64,000 nt of DNA. Source: Falsirhodobacter sp051195255 (lineage in GTDB: Bacteria; Pseudomonadota; Alphaproteobacteria; Rhodobacterales; Rhodobacteraceae). Positions 46,149 through 54,848 of this stretch are shown here, piece after piece. Both the position numbers and the translations under genes were made by a program. The first letter of the stretch is position 1. Each line of letters opens with the position of its first letter. Location: the NCBI RefSeq assembly GCF_051195255.1, contig NZ_JBNJLK010000001.1, positions 496,001 to 560,000 on the forward strand, in the 5' to 3' direction. A model generated the notes under the pieces. The model was not told the DNA's origin. It searched no databases and saw nothing but the letters and a program-made list of their open reading frames with translations.

Positions 46149-46295
46149 AATGACCTCCAGATACTGCTCAACGTCTTTTGTTTCAGAGGCGACGTTTCGC
46201 ATCCAAGACTGTTCCTCGTAATGAAATGCATAAGCATCTCGGGAACGTGAATGCAATCGGGAGGTTCTGGTTCCCGCAAAGACTCCGACGTGTTG

Positions 46296-46901
46296 TCAAA
46301 TTAGCAACACCTGCGTGCCCACTTTCGACAGGCTGTACAGTTCCACGATATGCTCGTTGTACAGGCCCACGCAACCGTTGGACGACGCGCGCCCGATCTT
46401 GCGCGTGTCATGCGTGCCATGGATGCGGTAGTACTGCCACGAAAGATAAAGGGCGCGCACACCCAACGGGTTGTCGGGCGCACCTCCCTGAACGACCTCC
46501 GGCCATTCGGGGTTCCGTTCGCGCATGGCGGGGGTCGGGCGCCAGGACGGATTCTCGCGCATCTCCACCACCTGGGTCTTGCCGCGGCGGGTCAGATCCT
46601 CGGACAGGGGGATGGAGCAAGGATAAAGCTTGTAGATCGTCTGGTCTTCGGACCAGAAGTGCAGCGCGCGCGACGTCAGGTCGACCAGAATCGCCCCGTT
46701 GCGCGTGTTGTCGAAATGCTTGCGCCAGTCCAGCATGCGGAAGCTGGAGATGTTCGAGCGGGTGGTGGCCGCCGGTTCCATCTGCGTGGAATTGGCCATG
46801 TTTCCGGCTTGCTGGGCCAGGGCCGGCAGCGCGAGGGAGCCTGCGCCCATCGCGGCGGCGGCGCCCAGAAGCGCGCGGCGGTTCAGTTTCACGTCGCTCA
46901 T
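46296..46901 (-). CDS. L,D-transpeptidase (YkuD domain), probable Tat substrate
   Basis: A 201-residue protein with an N-terminal twin-arginine signal (NRRALLGAAAAMGAGSLALPALA) and a YkuD domain (~85-200). The active-site block is HGTHDT...SSNGCVGL, where the Cys is the nucleophile that forms 3-3 peptidoglycan cross-links or attaches lipoproteins. ATG 46901 has GGAG ten bases upstream. It is divergent from the CAP-domain lipoprotein gene. Substrate preference cannot be read from sequence. Confidence 0.9.
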   Translation of the reverse strand: MSDVKLNRRALLGAAAAMGAGSLALPALAQQAGNMANSTQMEPAATTRSNISSFRMLDWRKHFDNTRNGAILVDLTSRALHFWSEDQTIYKLYPCSIPLSEDLTRRGKTQVVEMRENPSWRPTPAMRERNPEWPEVVQGGAPDNPLGVRALYLSWQYYRIHGTHDTRKIGRASSNGCVGLYNEHIVELYSLSKVGTQVLLI

Positions 46902-47004
46902 CCTCAAACTCCTCATTGACCCGGGTGGGAACGGTGCAGCGCGCAGCATAGCGTTGCCCGTGCCTTTCGGCAAATCACGAACGCCTTGTCACGCAGAGTT
47001 GCGT

Positions 47005-47033
47005 TTGCCCCGCACCCCGTCGTTCGCTATGTA
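47005..47033 (+). promoter_or_regulatory. Sigma-70-type promoter for the CAP-domain lipoprotein
   Basis: TTGCCC (47005-47010), 17-base spacer, TATGTA (47028-47033), in the 160-base divergent gap. Confidence 0.45.
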
Positions 47034-47061
47034 GTGCCTAAGAACCTTTGACGGGACAGTC

Positions 47062-47598
47062 ATGAAACACCTCTCCATCCTAGCGATCTGCGGGGTCGTC
47101 GCCCTCTCCGCCTGCTCTTCCGGTACGGCACCGTCCCTCGGCGGTCCCCAGGTCTACCGCATCAGTGCAAGCCAGGAGGCCGAGGTCACGTATCGCATGC
47201 TCGATTCGGTCAACTCGCTGCGTCAGGCGCGCGGGCTGGCCCCCTTGCAGCTGAACTCCGCCCTGACGGCGGCCGCGGCCACGCATTCGCGCGACATGTC
47301 GGTGCAGAACCGCCCGTGGCATTTCGGCTCCGACGGCTCCTCCCCCTTGGTGCGGGCGCAGCGCGCGGGCTATACCGGCACCCTTCTGGGCGAAGACATC
47401 TCCGAAACCTACCAGACCGAGATCGAGACGCTGGGCGAGTGGATGAAGGAAGTCGGCACGCGCGAGGTCGTCCTGAACCCCGCGGCCACCGACATGGGCT
47501 TCGCCTGGTTCCAGGAACCGTCGGGCAAGCTGTGGTGGACCATCGTCACCGGCTCGGGCGGCGGTGGCTACACGCCGCAGATGGCCATGGCACAATAA
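47062..47598 (+). CDS. CAP (SCP/PR-1) domain lipoprotein
   Basis: A 178-residue protein with a lipoprotein signal (KHLSILAICGVVALSAC, lipobox Cys at residue 18). A CAP domain follows: LDSVNSLRQARGLAPLQLNSALTAAAATHSRDM with conserved His, W.HFGSDGSSP, GEDISETYQT and MGFAWFQEP. Bacterial CAP proteins are extracytoplasmic, and their activity is mostly unknown. It lies between two L,D-transpeptidase genes, which suggests an envelope or cell-wall role, and is followed by a strong terminator. Confidence 0.88.
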   Translation: MKHLSILAICGVVALSACSSGTAPSLGGPQVYRISASQEAEVTYRMLDSVNSLRQARGLAPLQLNSALTAAAATHSRDMSVQNRPWHFGSDGSSPLVRAQRAGYTGTLLGEDISETYQTEIETLGEWMKEVGTREVVLNPAATDMGFAWFQEPSGKLWWTIVTGSGGGGYTPQMAMAQ

Positions 47599-47602
47599 GG
47601 AA

Positions 47603-47631
47603 AAGGCCCCGGATGTCCGGGGCCTTTTTCG
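47603..47631 (+). terminator. Bidirectional terminator between CAP lipoprotein and L,D-transpeptidase genes
   Basis: AAGGCCCCGG (47603-47612), loop ATGT, CCGGGGCCTT (47617-47626) plus T run. It is flanked by AAAA on the left. Confidence 0.88.
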
Positions 47632-47632
47632 T

Positions 47633-48151
47633 TCAGGGCAGGATCTGGATGACGGTGCCGTCGCGGATCATGGCATAGACGTCCTCGATCTCGGCATCCG
47701 TCACAGCGATGCAGCCGGCGGTCCAGTCCGCCTGACGCTTCGGGCCGGGCGAGTCGCCGTGGATGAAGATGTCGCCCCCCGGCAGCTTGCCATTGGCCAG
47801 CGCGTTGATGCGGTCGTTGGCGTTCGGATAGGACACGCCCAGCGACAGGTGGAACGCGCTGTTGGGATTGCGGCGGTCGATGAGATAGGTGCCCTCGGGC
47901 GTCTTGCCGTCGCCTTCGAACTGCTTGTGACCCTGCGGCTGGAAGCCCAGCGCGATGTCGTAAACCTTCACGACCTGCGTGCCGCTGATCATGTACATCT
48001 TGCGCTCGGCCTTCTGGACCTGGATCCGCGTGATCGGCGGCCCGTCATAGGTCTTGAACTTCGACGGCGGCTGTCCACCGCCGCAGGCCGCAAGACCCAG
48101 CACAAGTGCCAGCATCATCAGGATTTTCACTGCCCGCATTTTTTCTGCCAT
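47633..48151 (-). CDS. L,D-transpeptidase family lipoprotein
   Basis: A 172-residue lipoprotein (VKILMMLALVLGLAAC, lipobox Cys at about residue 23) with a YkuD domain. It has GDGKTPEGTY, IHGDSPG and the active-site DWTAGCIAVTDAEI. This type (YafK/ErfK-like) may cut or form peptidoglycan links; some YafK relatives are amidases that release Braun lipoprotein. ATG 48139 is a possible later start. It is convergent with the CAP-domain gene. Confidence 0.88.
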   Translation of the reverse strand: MAEKMRAVKILMMLALVLGLAACGGGQPPSKFKTYDGPPITRIQVQKAERKMYMISGTQVVKVYDIALGFQPQGHKQFEGDGKTPEGTYLIDRRNPNSAFHLSLGVSYPNANDRINALANGKLPGGDIFIHGDSPGPKRQADWTAGCIAVTDAEIEDVYAMIRDGTVIQILP

Positions 48152-48218
48152 TTCTGGTGTTTTGCTTGGAATACACGCGAATCGGGCGGTCTGCCTAGCA
48201 AGGATTCACACGTGCCGC

Positions 48219-49457
48219 TCACCTCCGTGTGAAGCGTGCGGCAAGTTCCACATGGCTGGACCAGCGGAACTGGTCCACGACCTCCACCTCCTCCAGCGCA
48301 AAGCCCGCCGCGATCAGAAGACGCGCGTCACGGGCAAAGGTGACCGGGTTGCAGGACACCATGGCGATCACGGGGACCACGCTGCGGGCCAGCGCCTTCA
48401 CCTGCGCCTCGGCCCCCGCGCGCGGGGGGTCGATGACCACGGCGTCGAAGCCCTTCAGCTCGTCCGGTTCCAGCGGGCGGCGGAACAGGTCGCGCGCTTC
48501 GGTTGTGACGCGCTTCAACCCCTGCGCCCCGCGCCAGCCACGGTCCAGCGCCGCGGTCATGGCCGCGTCACCCTCCACGGCATGAACCTCGGCATTTTCG
48601 GCCAAGGGAAGCGCGAAGGTGCCGGAGCCTGCGAAAAGGTCCGCAACCCGTTTTGCAGACCCGACCGACCGGCGCACGAAGGCCAGAAGTGCGGCCTCCC
48701 CCGCCGCGGTGGCCTGCAGGAAGGCTCCGGGCGGGGGCGACACGCGGGCGGGGCCGAAGGCTTGGGCGGGCGGGTTGCGCAGGGCGATCACCTCCCCCTC
48801 CCACGCCAGGCGGGACAGGCCGAAGCGTTCGGCCAGCTGCGCCAACTCGCCGTGCAGGACGGGATCCAGCGGCTTGCCGCCCGTCACCGCCACATCCGGC
48901 CCGCCAAGGCTGTCGGTCACCGTCAGCGACAGTTCCGCCGTGCGCGATCCGCCGGCCTTCACCAGCGCCTCCAGCGCAGGGAAAGCGGCCTTCAGCGTGG
49001 GCGTCAGCAGCAGGCAGTGCGGCACCGCCACCAGCGTGTCCGAGGCGCGGGCGTGAAAGCCCAGAAGCGCCCCGCCCTTCGTACGCCGCCCGTGCAACGT
49101 GGCGCGGCGGCGGGTGAAGGCTGGCGACGTCTGCACCTCGCCCACCGGCGCCTCCAGCCCTTGCCCGGCCAGTGCGGTGACGACCACCTCGCGCTTCCAA
49201 CCCGCCACGAAATCGTCCGAGGCGTGTTGCAGCGAACAGCCGCCGCAGGTGCGGTAATGCGGGCACGGCGCCTTCACCCGGTCGGTGGACGGCGTCAGGA
49301 TCGTGGGCGTGTCCATGCGGTCGCCGATGACCTTGCCTTCCACCTCCTCGCCCGGAAGGATGCGCGGAATGAAGACGGGGCCCGAAGGCCCCCCCGTTCC
49401 GGAAATATGGGCAACCGCGTCCCCGCGATGCCCCAGTCGCTCCGCAACCAGTCTCAT
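48219..49457 (-). CDS. 23S rRNA (uracil-C5)-methyltransferase family protein (RlmD/RumA type)
   Basis: A 412-residue enzyme. A TRAM-like N-terminal domain (~1-55) is followed by the [4Fe-4S] cysteine cluster CPHYRTCGGCSLQH (~65-78). SAM motif DLFAGSGTFALPLA comes next, then DPPRAG and catalytic SCNPVTFARD near the C-terminus. These features define the TrmA/RlmC/RlmD family of m5U RNA methyltransferases. Which uridine is modified (1939 or 747) cannot be told. The start overlaps the ABC exporter gene's stop by four bases. Confidence 0.92.
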   Translation of the reverse strand: MRLVAERLGHRGDAVAHISGTGGPSGPVFIPRILPGEEVEGKVIGDRMDTPTILTPSTDRVKAPCPHYRTCGGCSLQHASDDFVAGWKREVVVTALAGQGLEAPVGEVQTSPAFTRRRATLHGRRTKGGALLGFHARASDTLVAVPHCLLLTPTLKAAFPALEALVKAGGSRTAELSLTVTDSLGGPDVAVTGGKPLDPVLHGELAQLAERFGLSRLAWEGEVIALRNPPAQAFGPARVSPPPGAFLQATAAGEAALLAFVRRSVGSAKRVADLFAGSGTFALPLAENAEVHAVEGDAAMTAALDRGWRGAQGLKRVTTEARDLFRRPLEPDELKGFDAVVIDPPRAGAEAQVKALARSVVPVIAMVSCNPVTFARDARLLIAAGFALEEVEVVDQFRWSSHVELAARFTRR

Positions 49458-51301
49458 TCCGCCGCCTCATCCAAGCCAAGGAAGCCGCCGCTTTGCCGGT
49501 TCCAGTAGCGGGCGTAAACCCCGTTTTTCGCCAGCAGCTCCTCGTGGCCGCCTTCCTCGACAATGCGGCCCTTTTCCAGCACCACGATCCGGTCCATCTC
49601 GGCGATGGTGGACAGGCGGTGGGCGATGGCCAGCACGGTCTTGCCCTCCATCACCTTTTCCAGCGCCAGCTGGATGGACGCCTCCACCTCGGAATCCAGC
49701 GCCGAGGTCGCCTCGTCCAGCACCAGGATCGGCGCGTCCTTCACGAAGGCGCGGGCCAGCGCGATCCGCTGGCGCTGCCCGCCCGACAGCTTCACCCCCC
49801 GTTCGCCCAGATAGGCGTCATAGCCGGTGCGGCCCTGATGGTCGCTCATCGTTTCAATGAACTCCTCGGCCTCGGCGGCACGGGCGGCGGCGTGCAGGTC
49901 GTCCTCGCTCGCCTCGGGCCGACCGTACAGGATGTTGTCGCGGGCGGAACGGTTGAACATCGCCGTTTCCTGCGTGACCATTCCGATCTGGCGACGCAGG
50001 GATTCCTGCGTGATGTGGCGCACGTCCTGCCCGTCGATCCGCACCGCGCCCTTTTCCACGTCGTAAAGCCGCAGCAGCAGCGCCACGAGCGTGGATTTCC
50101 CCGCCCCCGAGGCGCCGACGATGCCCAGCTTTTCCCCCGCGCGGATCGACAGGTTGATGTCCTGCACCCCGCCATGCCGGCCGCCATAGGTGAAGGTCAC
50201 GCCGTCGAACGCCACTTCGCCCCGGATGGCGGGCAGGGCCGCGGCCTCGGGCGCGTCGGGCAGCTTGTGGGGCTTGGCCAGCGTGTGCATCGCGTCCTCC
50301 ACCTCTCCGATGGAGGTGTAGATGGACATCAGCGTGAAGCTGACCCAGCCCGACATCTGCGCCAGCCGCAGCGCGATCGCCCCCGCCGCCGCCACATCCC
50401 CGATTGAGGCCGCGCCCCGCTGCCACATCCACAGCGTGCCGCCGATCAGGATCACCGGCAGCAATCCCGACAACAGCATCAGCGCCGACCGGAAGAAGGT
50501 GGAGATGACGCCGAAATCAAGGCTGCGGTCCCGGAAGGTGCCCATGGATTGAAGGGCGACCCGGTCCTCGAACGCGTCATGGGCGAAGAGCTTCACGGTC
50601 TTGATGTTGGTGATCGTGTCCACGACCTGCCCCGACACCATGGCCCGCGCCGCCGCCCGCGCGGCCGAATTCTTCCGGATGCGTGGCATGAAATACTTGA
50701 TCAGCCCGGCATAGGCGATCAGCCAGACCGCCAGCGACGCCGCCAGCCACCCGTCCACCGAAATCAGGAACAGCGCCGACCCGATGACCGAGGCGAGCGC
50801 GAAGGCCACCGTGTTGATCGTTTCGGCCGCCACATCCGTCACGGCGCGCGCGGCCTGCATCTGCTTCTGGCTGATGCGGCCCGCAAAATCGTTGTCAAAG
50901 AAGGTGACGTCCTGCCCCATCGTCCAGCGGTGCAGGCGCGACAGCACCAGGGGGAACAGGTTCGGCTGCACCATGATCGCGTTCGACGCCGAGGACAGGC
51001 CGAAGAAGAACGGCCGCAGCAGCACGAAGAACGCGGCAAGGCCCGCAAGGATGTACCAGCCGTTCGACCACAGCGCCTCCGGCCCCGCCGCCTGCGCCCC
51101 GTCGATCACCCAGCCAAGGATGGAGGCCGAGATCACCTCCAGCGAGCCGGTGAGGCAGGAGATCACCGCCGCCAGCACCAAGGCCGGCCAGGATCCCTTC
51201 AGGCACCACAGGAAGAACCGCCCCAGCGTGCCGGGCGGTTGCCCGTCGGCGGGGCGGAAGGCGTCGATCAGGCCGCCCAAGCGGCGCAGAGTGCTGTTCA
51301 T
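49454..51301 (-). CDS. ABC exporter, fused membrane and ATPase domains (second of a pair)
   Basis: A 615-residue half-transporter. Six membrane helices occupy ~35-335, then a nucleotide-binding domain with Walker A GASGAGKST, Q-loop MVTQETAMF, signature LSGGQRQR, Walker B ILVLDEATSALD and H-loop AIAHRLST. It is overlapped by four bases with the related upstream gene, so the two may act as a heterodimer. Both have canonical motifs, including the catalytic Glu. The substrate is unknown; MsbA-like lipid or drug export is possible. Confidence 0.9.
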   Translation of the reverse strand: MNSTLRRLGGLIDAFRPADGQPPGTLGRFFLWCLKGSWPALVLAAVISCLTGSLEVISASILGWVIDGAQAAGPEALWSNGWYILAGLAAFFVLLRPFFFGLSSASNAIMVQPNLFPLVLSRLHRWTMGQDVTFFDNDFAGRISQKQMQAARAVTDVAAETINTVAFALASVIGSALFLISVDGWLAASLAVWLIAYAGLIKYFMPRIRKNSAARAAARAMVSGQVVDTITNIKTVKLFAHDAFEDRVALQSMGTFRDRSLDFGVISTFFRSALMLLSGLLPVILIGGTLWMWQRGAASIGDVAAAGAIALRLAQMSGWVSFTLMSIYTSIGEVEDAMHTLAKPHKLPDAPEAAALPAIRGEVAFDGVTFTYGGRHGGVQDINLSIRAGEKLGIVGASGAGKSTLVALLLRLYDVEKGAVRIDGQDVRHITQESLRRQIGMVTQETAMFNRSARDNILYGRPEASEDDLHAAARAAEAEEFIETMSDHQGRTGYDAYLGERGVKLSGGQRQRIALARAFVKDAPILVLDEATSALDSEVEASIQLALEKVMEGKTVLAIAHRLSTIAEMDRIVVLEKGRIVEEGGHEELLAKNGVYARYWNRQSGGFLGLDEAAE

Positions 51302-53139
51302 GCGTCCTCGTCCGTGTCGATGAACCCGCCGGATTGGCGTGCCCAGAACCGGGCATATAGCCCTCCTTGCGCCAGCAGGTCGTCATGGGTGCCGATTTCG
51401 GCGATGCCGCCCCCGTCCAGAACAAGGATGCGGTCCATATGCGCGATGGTGGACAGCCGGTGGGCGATGGCGATCACCGTCTTGCCCGCCATCACCCCGT
51501 AAAGCGAATCCTGAATGGCCGCCTCCACCTCGCTGTCCAGTGCCGAGGTCGCCTCGTCCAGCACGAGGATCGGGGCGTCCTTCAGGATCACGCGGGCCAG
51601 GCCGATGCGCTGGCGCTGGCCGCCCGACAGCTTCACGCCGCGTTCGCCCACCTGCGCGTCGTAACCCTGCCGCCCTTCGCCGTCCTGAAGCGTCAGGATG
51701 AAATCGTGCGCCTCGGCGCGTTTGGCGGCTTCGATCATCTCCTCCTCGGTTGCGTCGTGACGGCCATAGAGGATGTTCTCGCGCACACTCCGGTGCAGCA
51801 GGCTCGGGTCCTGCTGGACCATGCCGATGGCGCGGCGCAGGCTGGATTGCGTGACCGACGCGATGTTCTGCCCGTCAATGCGGATCGCGCCCCCTTCCAC
51901 ATCGTAGAAACGCAGCAGCAGCTTCACCAGCGTGGACTTCCCGGCCCCTGAGCGGCCAACCACGCCCAGACGCTCGCCGGGCCGGATGGTCAGCGTCACG
52001 TCCTGCAGCCCGCCCGAGGAGCGGCCGTAATGATGCGTCACGTGGTCCAGATCGATGCGACCTTCGGTCAGGACCAGATCGGGCGCCCCCTTTGCGTCGG
52101 TCAGGGCGATGGGCTGGGCGATGGTTTCCATCCCTTCCGCAATGGTTCCCAAGGACTGGAACAGCTGCTGCGTGGCCCACATGATCCAGTAGGTCATGTT
52201 GTTCAGCCGCAGCACCAGCGCCGAGGCGGCGGCCACCACCCCCGCCGTCGCCGCGCCCTGATACCACAGAAGGATCGCCCAGCCGATGACCGCCACGATC
52301 ATCGCCCCGTTGATGACGGTCAAGGTGATGTCCATGCGGCTGACGATCCGCATTTCATGCGCGAAGGTCTGGCGGGCGTGCTCGATGGCTTCCTGCGCGT
52401 GGGCGTCCTCGCGGTCGTCATGGGCGAACAGCTTCACGGAATGAATGTTGGTGTAGGCGTCCACGACCCGCCCCGTCACGGTCGACCGCGCGTCCGACGA
52501 CGCCTTGGCCGCCGGCCCCGCGCGCCGGACCGTCCAGCGCATCAGCAGCCCGTAGGAGGCGAACCAGATCAGGAGCGGCACCATCAGGCGCGGATCCGCC
52601 TGCCCCAGCACCACAAGGCTGCCGACCGCCGTCGTGGCGGCGAAGGCCACCGCGTCGAACACGTTGAACACCGCATCCCCCGCCGCCGGAGGGGTCTGCA
52701 TGATGCGGTTGGCCAGCCGGCCGGCGAAGTCGCTTTCGAACCATCCCACAGGCTGGCGCAGAACGTGCCGGTGGGCGCGCCAGCGGATCAGCGTGCCGAA
52801 ATTGGGCAGGATGGTGTTGTGGAGCAGCGCGGTGTTCGCCGCCGCCGCCAGCGGGCGCAGGAACAGGACGGCCAGGGCCACGCCGATGATCTCGGTCCCG
52901 TGGCTGGCCCAGACGTCTTGCGGGGTGCCGGTGGCCAGAAGATCCACCACGCGCCCCACATACCAGATCAGCGCCAGATCGGTCACCGCCACCACCACCG
53001 ACAGCGCGCCCGTCACGGCGAAGACCTTGCGGAACGGCTGCATGTAGCCCTTCAGGAACGGCCAGAGCCGGTTCGGAGGCGTGTCGGTCAGGTCGTAGGG
53101 TGCGTAGGGATCGACGAGCCGTTCGAAGAAGCGGAACAT
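51298..53139 (-). CDS. ABC exporter, fused membrane and ATPase domains (first of a pair)
   Basis: A 613-residue half-transporter. The N-terminal FFERLVDPYAPYDLTDTPPNRLWPF segment before the first helix is typical of a common alphaproteobacterial exporter group. The ATPase domain has GRSGAGKST, MVQQDPSLLHRS, LSGGQRQRIGLAR, ILVLDEATSALD and AIAHRLST. It is paralogous to the next gene and overlaps it by four bases. The substrate cannot be inferred. It lies 57 bases after cca. Confidence 0.9.
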   Translation of the reverse strand: MFRFFERLVDPYAPYDLTDTPPNRLWPFLKGYMQPFRKVFAVTGALSVVVAVTDLALIWYVGRVVDLLATGTPQDVWASHGTEIIGVALAVLFLRPLAAAANTALLHNTILPNFGTLIRWRAHRHVLRQPVGWFESDFAGRLANRIMQTPPAAGDAVFNVFDAVAFAATTAVGSLVVLGQADPRLMVPLLIWFASYGLLMRWTVRRAGPAAKASSDARSTVTGRVVDAYTNIHSVKLFAHDDREDAHAQEAIEHARQTFAHEMRIVSRMDITLTVINGAMIVAVIGWAILLWYQGAATAGVVAAASALVLRLNNMTYWIMWATQQLFQSLGTIAEGMETIAQPIALTDAKGAPDLVLTEGRIDLDHVTHHYGRSSGGLQDVTLTIRPGERLGVVGRSGAGKSTLVKLLLRFYDVEGGAIRIDGQNIASVTQSSLRRAIGMVQQDPSLLHRSVRENILYGRHDATEEEMIEAAKRAEAHDFILTLQDGEGRQGYDAQVGERGVKLSGGQRQRIGLARVILKDAPILVLDEATSALDSEVEAAIQDSLYGVMAGKTVIAIAHRLSTIAHMDRILVLDGGGIAEIGTHDDLLAQGGLYARFWARQSGGFIDTDEDA

Positions 53140-53196
53140 GAAGGGGCCTTTCGCGTGCCCTGTGGATATAGGCGCGGGGGCCCGCAGGGAAACCGT

Positions 53197-54309
53197 TCAG
53201 CCCAGAAGCTGGTCCTTTGTCAGCCGGAAGCCGGACGCGATCCAGCGCGACTCCAACTCCCGCAGCCGATCGCCCAGCGCGGGGCCCGACAACGCGGGCA
53301 TCAGGTCGCGCGCGGTCACGGGGAAGGTTGCGGCGGCGGCCTCCTCGATCCCCGACAGGTCGGGGGCCGCACCGATCAGCGCCCCGCGCACAAGGCCCAC
53401 GTTCCGCGCGAGGTCGGCCCCGTGGCGGAAGGCCAACGCACGAAGATCCTCCCCTTCCCGCGCGGCGGTGGCGAGGCGGGTCAGGCGGGCGGTTTCGGCC
53501 CGCGACAGGCGCAGGTCGGCCTCGGTGGTCAGCACCGCCAGGCGGCGGATGGGATCGGGCGGAAGGTCGCCTTCCAGATGCACCAGCACCGCAAGTGGCT
53601 TCGGATCGGCCCCCGGCAGCACATGGTGCAGCACCCCCACCGCCACCATGGAGGCGATGGCGGGGGCCGGATCACGGGCGGCCAGCAGCTTCTTCATCTC
53701 CGCCCCCACCCGCTCGCGCGACAGGGTGTCGATGCCGTCCGCATGTTCCGCACAGGCGGCCAAGCCTTCGGCGTCCGGCCCGCCGTCGCCATAGATCGCG
53801 TGAAAGCGGAAGAAGCGCAGGATGCGCAGGTAATCCTCGGTGATCCGCGCGGCCGGTTCCCCGACGAAGCGGACATGGCGGGCCATCAGGTCCGGCAGGC
53901 CGCCCAAGGGGTCGAGGACGGTGCCGTCCGCCTCCGCATACAAGGCATTCATCGTGAAGTCGCGCCGCGCGGCATCCTCGGCCACGCTGTCGGTGAAGGC
54001 GACGGTGGCGTGGCGGCCGTCCGTGTCCACGTCGCGGCGGAAGGTCGTGATCTCGTACGGATGGCCGTCGGACAGGACGGTGACGGTGCCGTGGTCGATA
54101 CCGGTGGGGATTGCGCGCAGGCCGGCGGCCCGGGCCAGTTCCATCATCCGTTCGGGACGGGCGTCGGTGGCGAGGTCCAGATCGGACACGGGGGCGCCCA
54201 GCAACGCGTTGCGCACGCAGCCGCCCACGAACAAGGCCCGATGGCCCCCGGCGGCCAACATGGTGCAGACAGGTTCGGCCAAGGCCAGCCAGTCACCCTT
54301 GATCTTCAT
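53197..54309 (-). CDS. cca: CCA tRNA nucleotidyltransferase / poly(A) polymerase family protein
   Basis: A 370-residue class II nucleotidyltransferase: FVGGCVRNALLG, the metal-binding DLDLATDARPE, TGIDHGTVTV, EITTFRRDV, RRDFTMNALY, GLPDLMARHVRFVG and EDYLRILRFFRFHA. It adds or repairs the 3' CCA end of tRNA. The alphaproteobacterial version is often annotated cca or pcnB; poly(A) polymerase activity cannot be excluded. Start 54309 overlaps the Nudix gene stop (ATGA). Confidence 0.93.
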   Translation of the reverse strand: MKIKGDWLALAEPVCTMLAAGGHRALFVGGCVRNALLGAPVSDLDLATDARPERMMELARAAGLRAIPTGIDHGTVTVLSDGHPYEITTFRRDVDTDGRHATVAFTDSVAEDAARRDFTMNALYAEADGTVLDPLGGLPDLMARHVRFVGEPAARITEDYLRILRFFRFHAIYGDGGPDAEGLAACAEHADGIDTLSRERVGAEMKKLLAARDPAPAIASMVAVGVLHHVLPGADPKPLAVLVHLEGDLPPDPIRRLAVLTTEADLRLSRAETARLTRLATAAREGEDLRALAFRHGADLARNVGLVRGALIGAAPDLSGIEEAAAATFPVTARDLMPALSGPALGDRLRELESRWIASGFRLTKDQLLG

Positions 54310-54848
54310 CTCATCCTCAGCGCCAGACCGCGCAGGATGTCGGCGGTTGCGCCCCAGATGTAATAGGGACCCCATGGGGCGGTCCAGTAGGTCCGCCGCC
54401 GACCCGACCACAAACGCGACTGCGGCGCATAGCGCGACGGGTCCAGCACGTGGGCCAAAGGAACCGCGAACACTTCCTCCACCTCCCCCGCCTGGGCGAA
54501 GGGGGTGAAGGGGCCCGTGATCTCGGCCAGAACCGGGGTGATGGCGAAGCCGGTCACGGTGTCCTGCACCGGCAGCGTGCCCAGAACGGTGACAGCGGCG
54601 TGGGGCAGGCCCACCTCCTCCTCCGCCTCGCGCAGGGCGCAGGCAGTGGCGTCGGCGTCGATCGGGTCCTGCTTGCCGCCCGGCAGCGCGATCTGCCCCG
54701 GGTGGTGCCGCAGGCCCGAGGCGCGCTTGGTCAGCCACAGCCGCCCGTCCTGCACCGCCAGCAGCACGGCGGCCGGCTTCAGCGAATCCGGCCGTGAAAC
54801 CTCTGGCGCAGGGCGCGCCAGAGCGGCGATCAATGCGTCACGCGTCAT
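54306..54848 (-). CDS. CoA pyrophosphatase-like Nudix hydrolase
   Basis: A 180-residue Nudix protein with the CoA-type signature TKRASGLRHHPGQIALPGGKQD directly ahead of the Nudix box (ATACALREAEEEVGL). That UPF0035-type motif (LLTKRSxxLRxHxGQIxFPGG) marks CoA/acyl-CoA pyrophosphatases of the NudL/NUDT7 group. It overlaps hslO by 11 bases upstream and cca by four downstream, so hslO-nudix-cca form an operon. Confidence 0.9.
   Translation of the reverse strand: MTRDALIAALARPAPEVSRPDSLKPAAVLLAVQDGRLWLTKRASGLRHHPGQIALPGGKQDPIDADATACALREAEEEVGLPHAAVTVLGTLPVQDTVTGFAITPVLAEITGPFTPFAQAGEVEEVFAVPLAHVLDPSRYAPQSRLWSGRRRTYWTAPWGPYYIWGATADILRGLALRMR

Noticed and set aside
46149..46295. GGAAC-N16-CGTC upstream of the small hemH-linked gene as an EcfG general-stress promoter
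   Set aside because: The -10 half deviates (CGTC instead of CGTT), and many Rhodobacteraceae lack the EcfG system; too weak to call.
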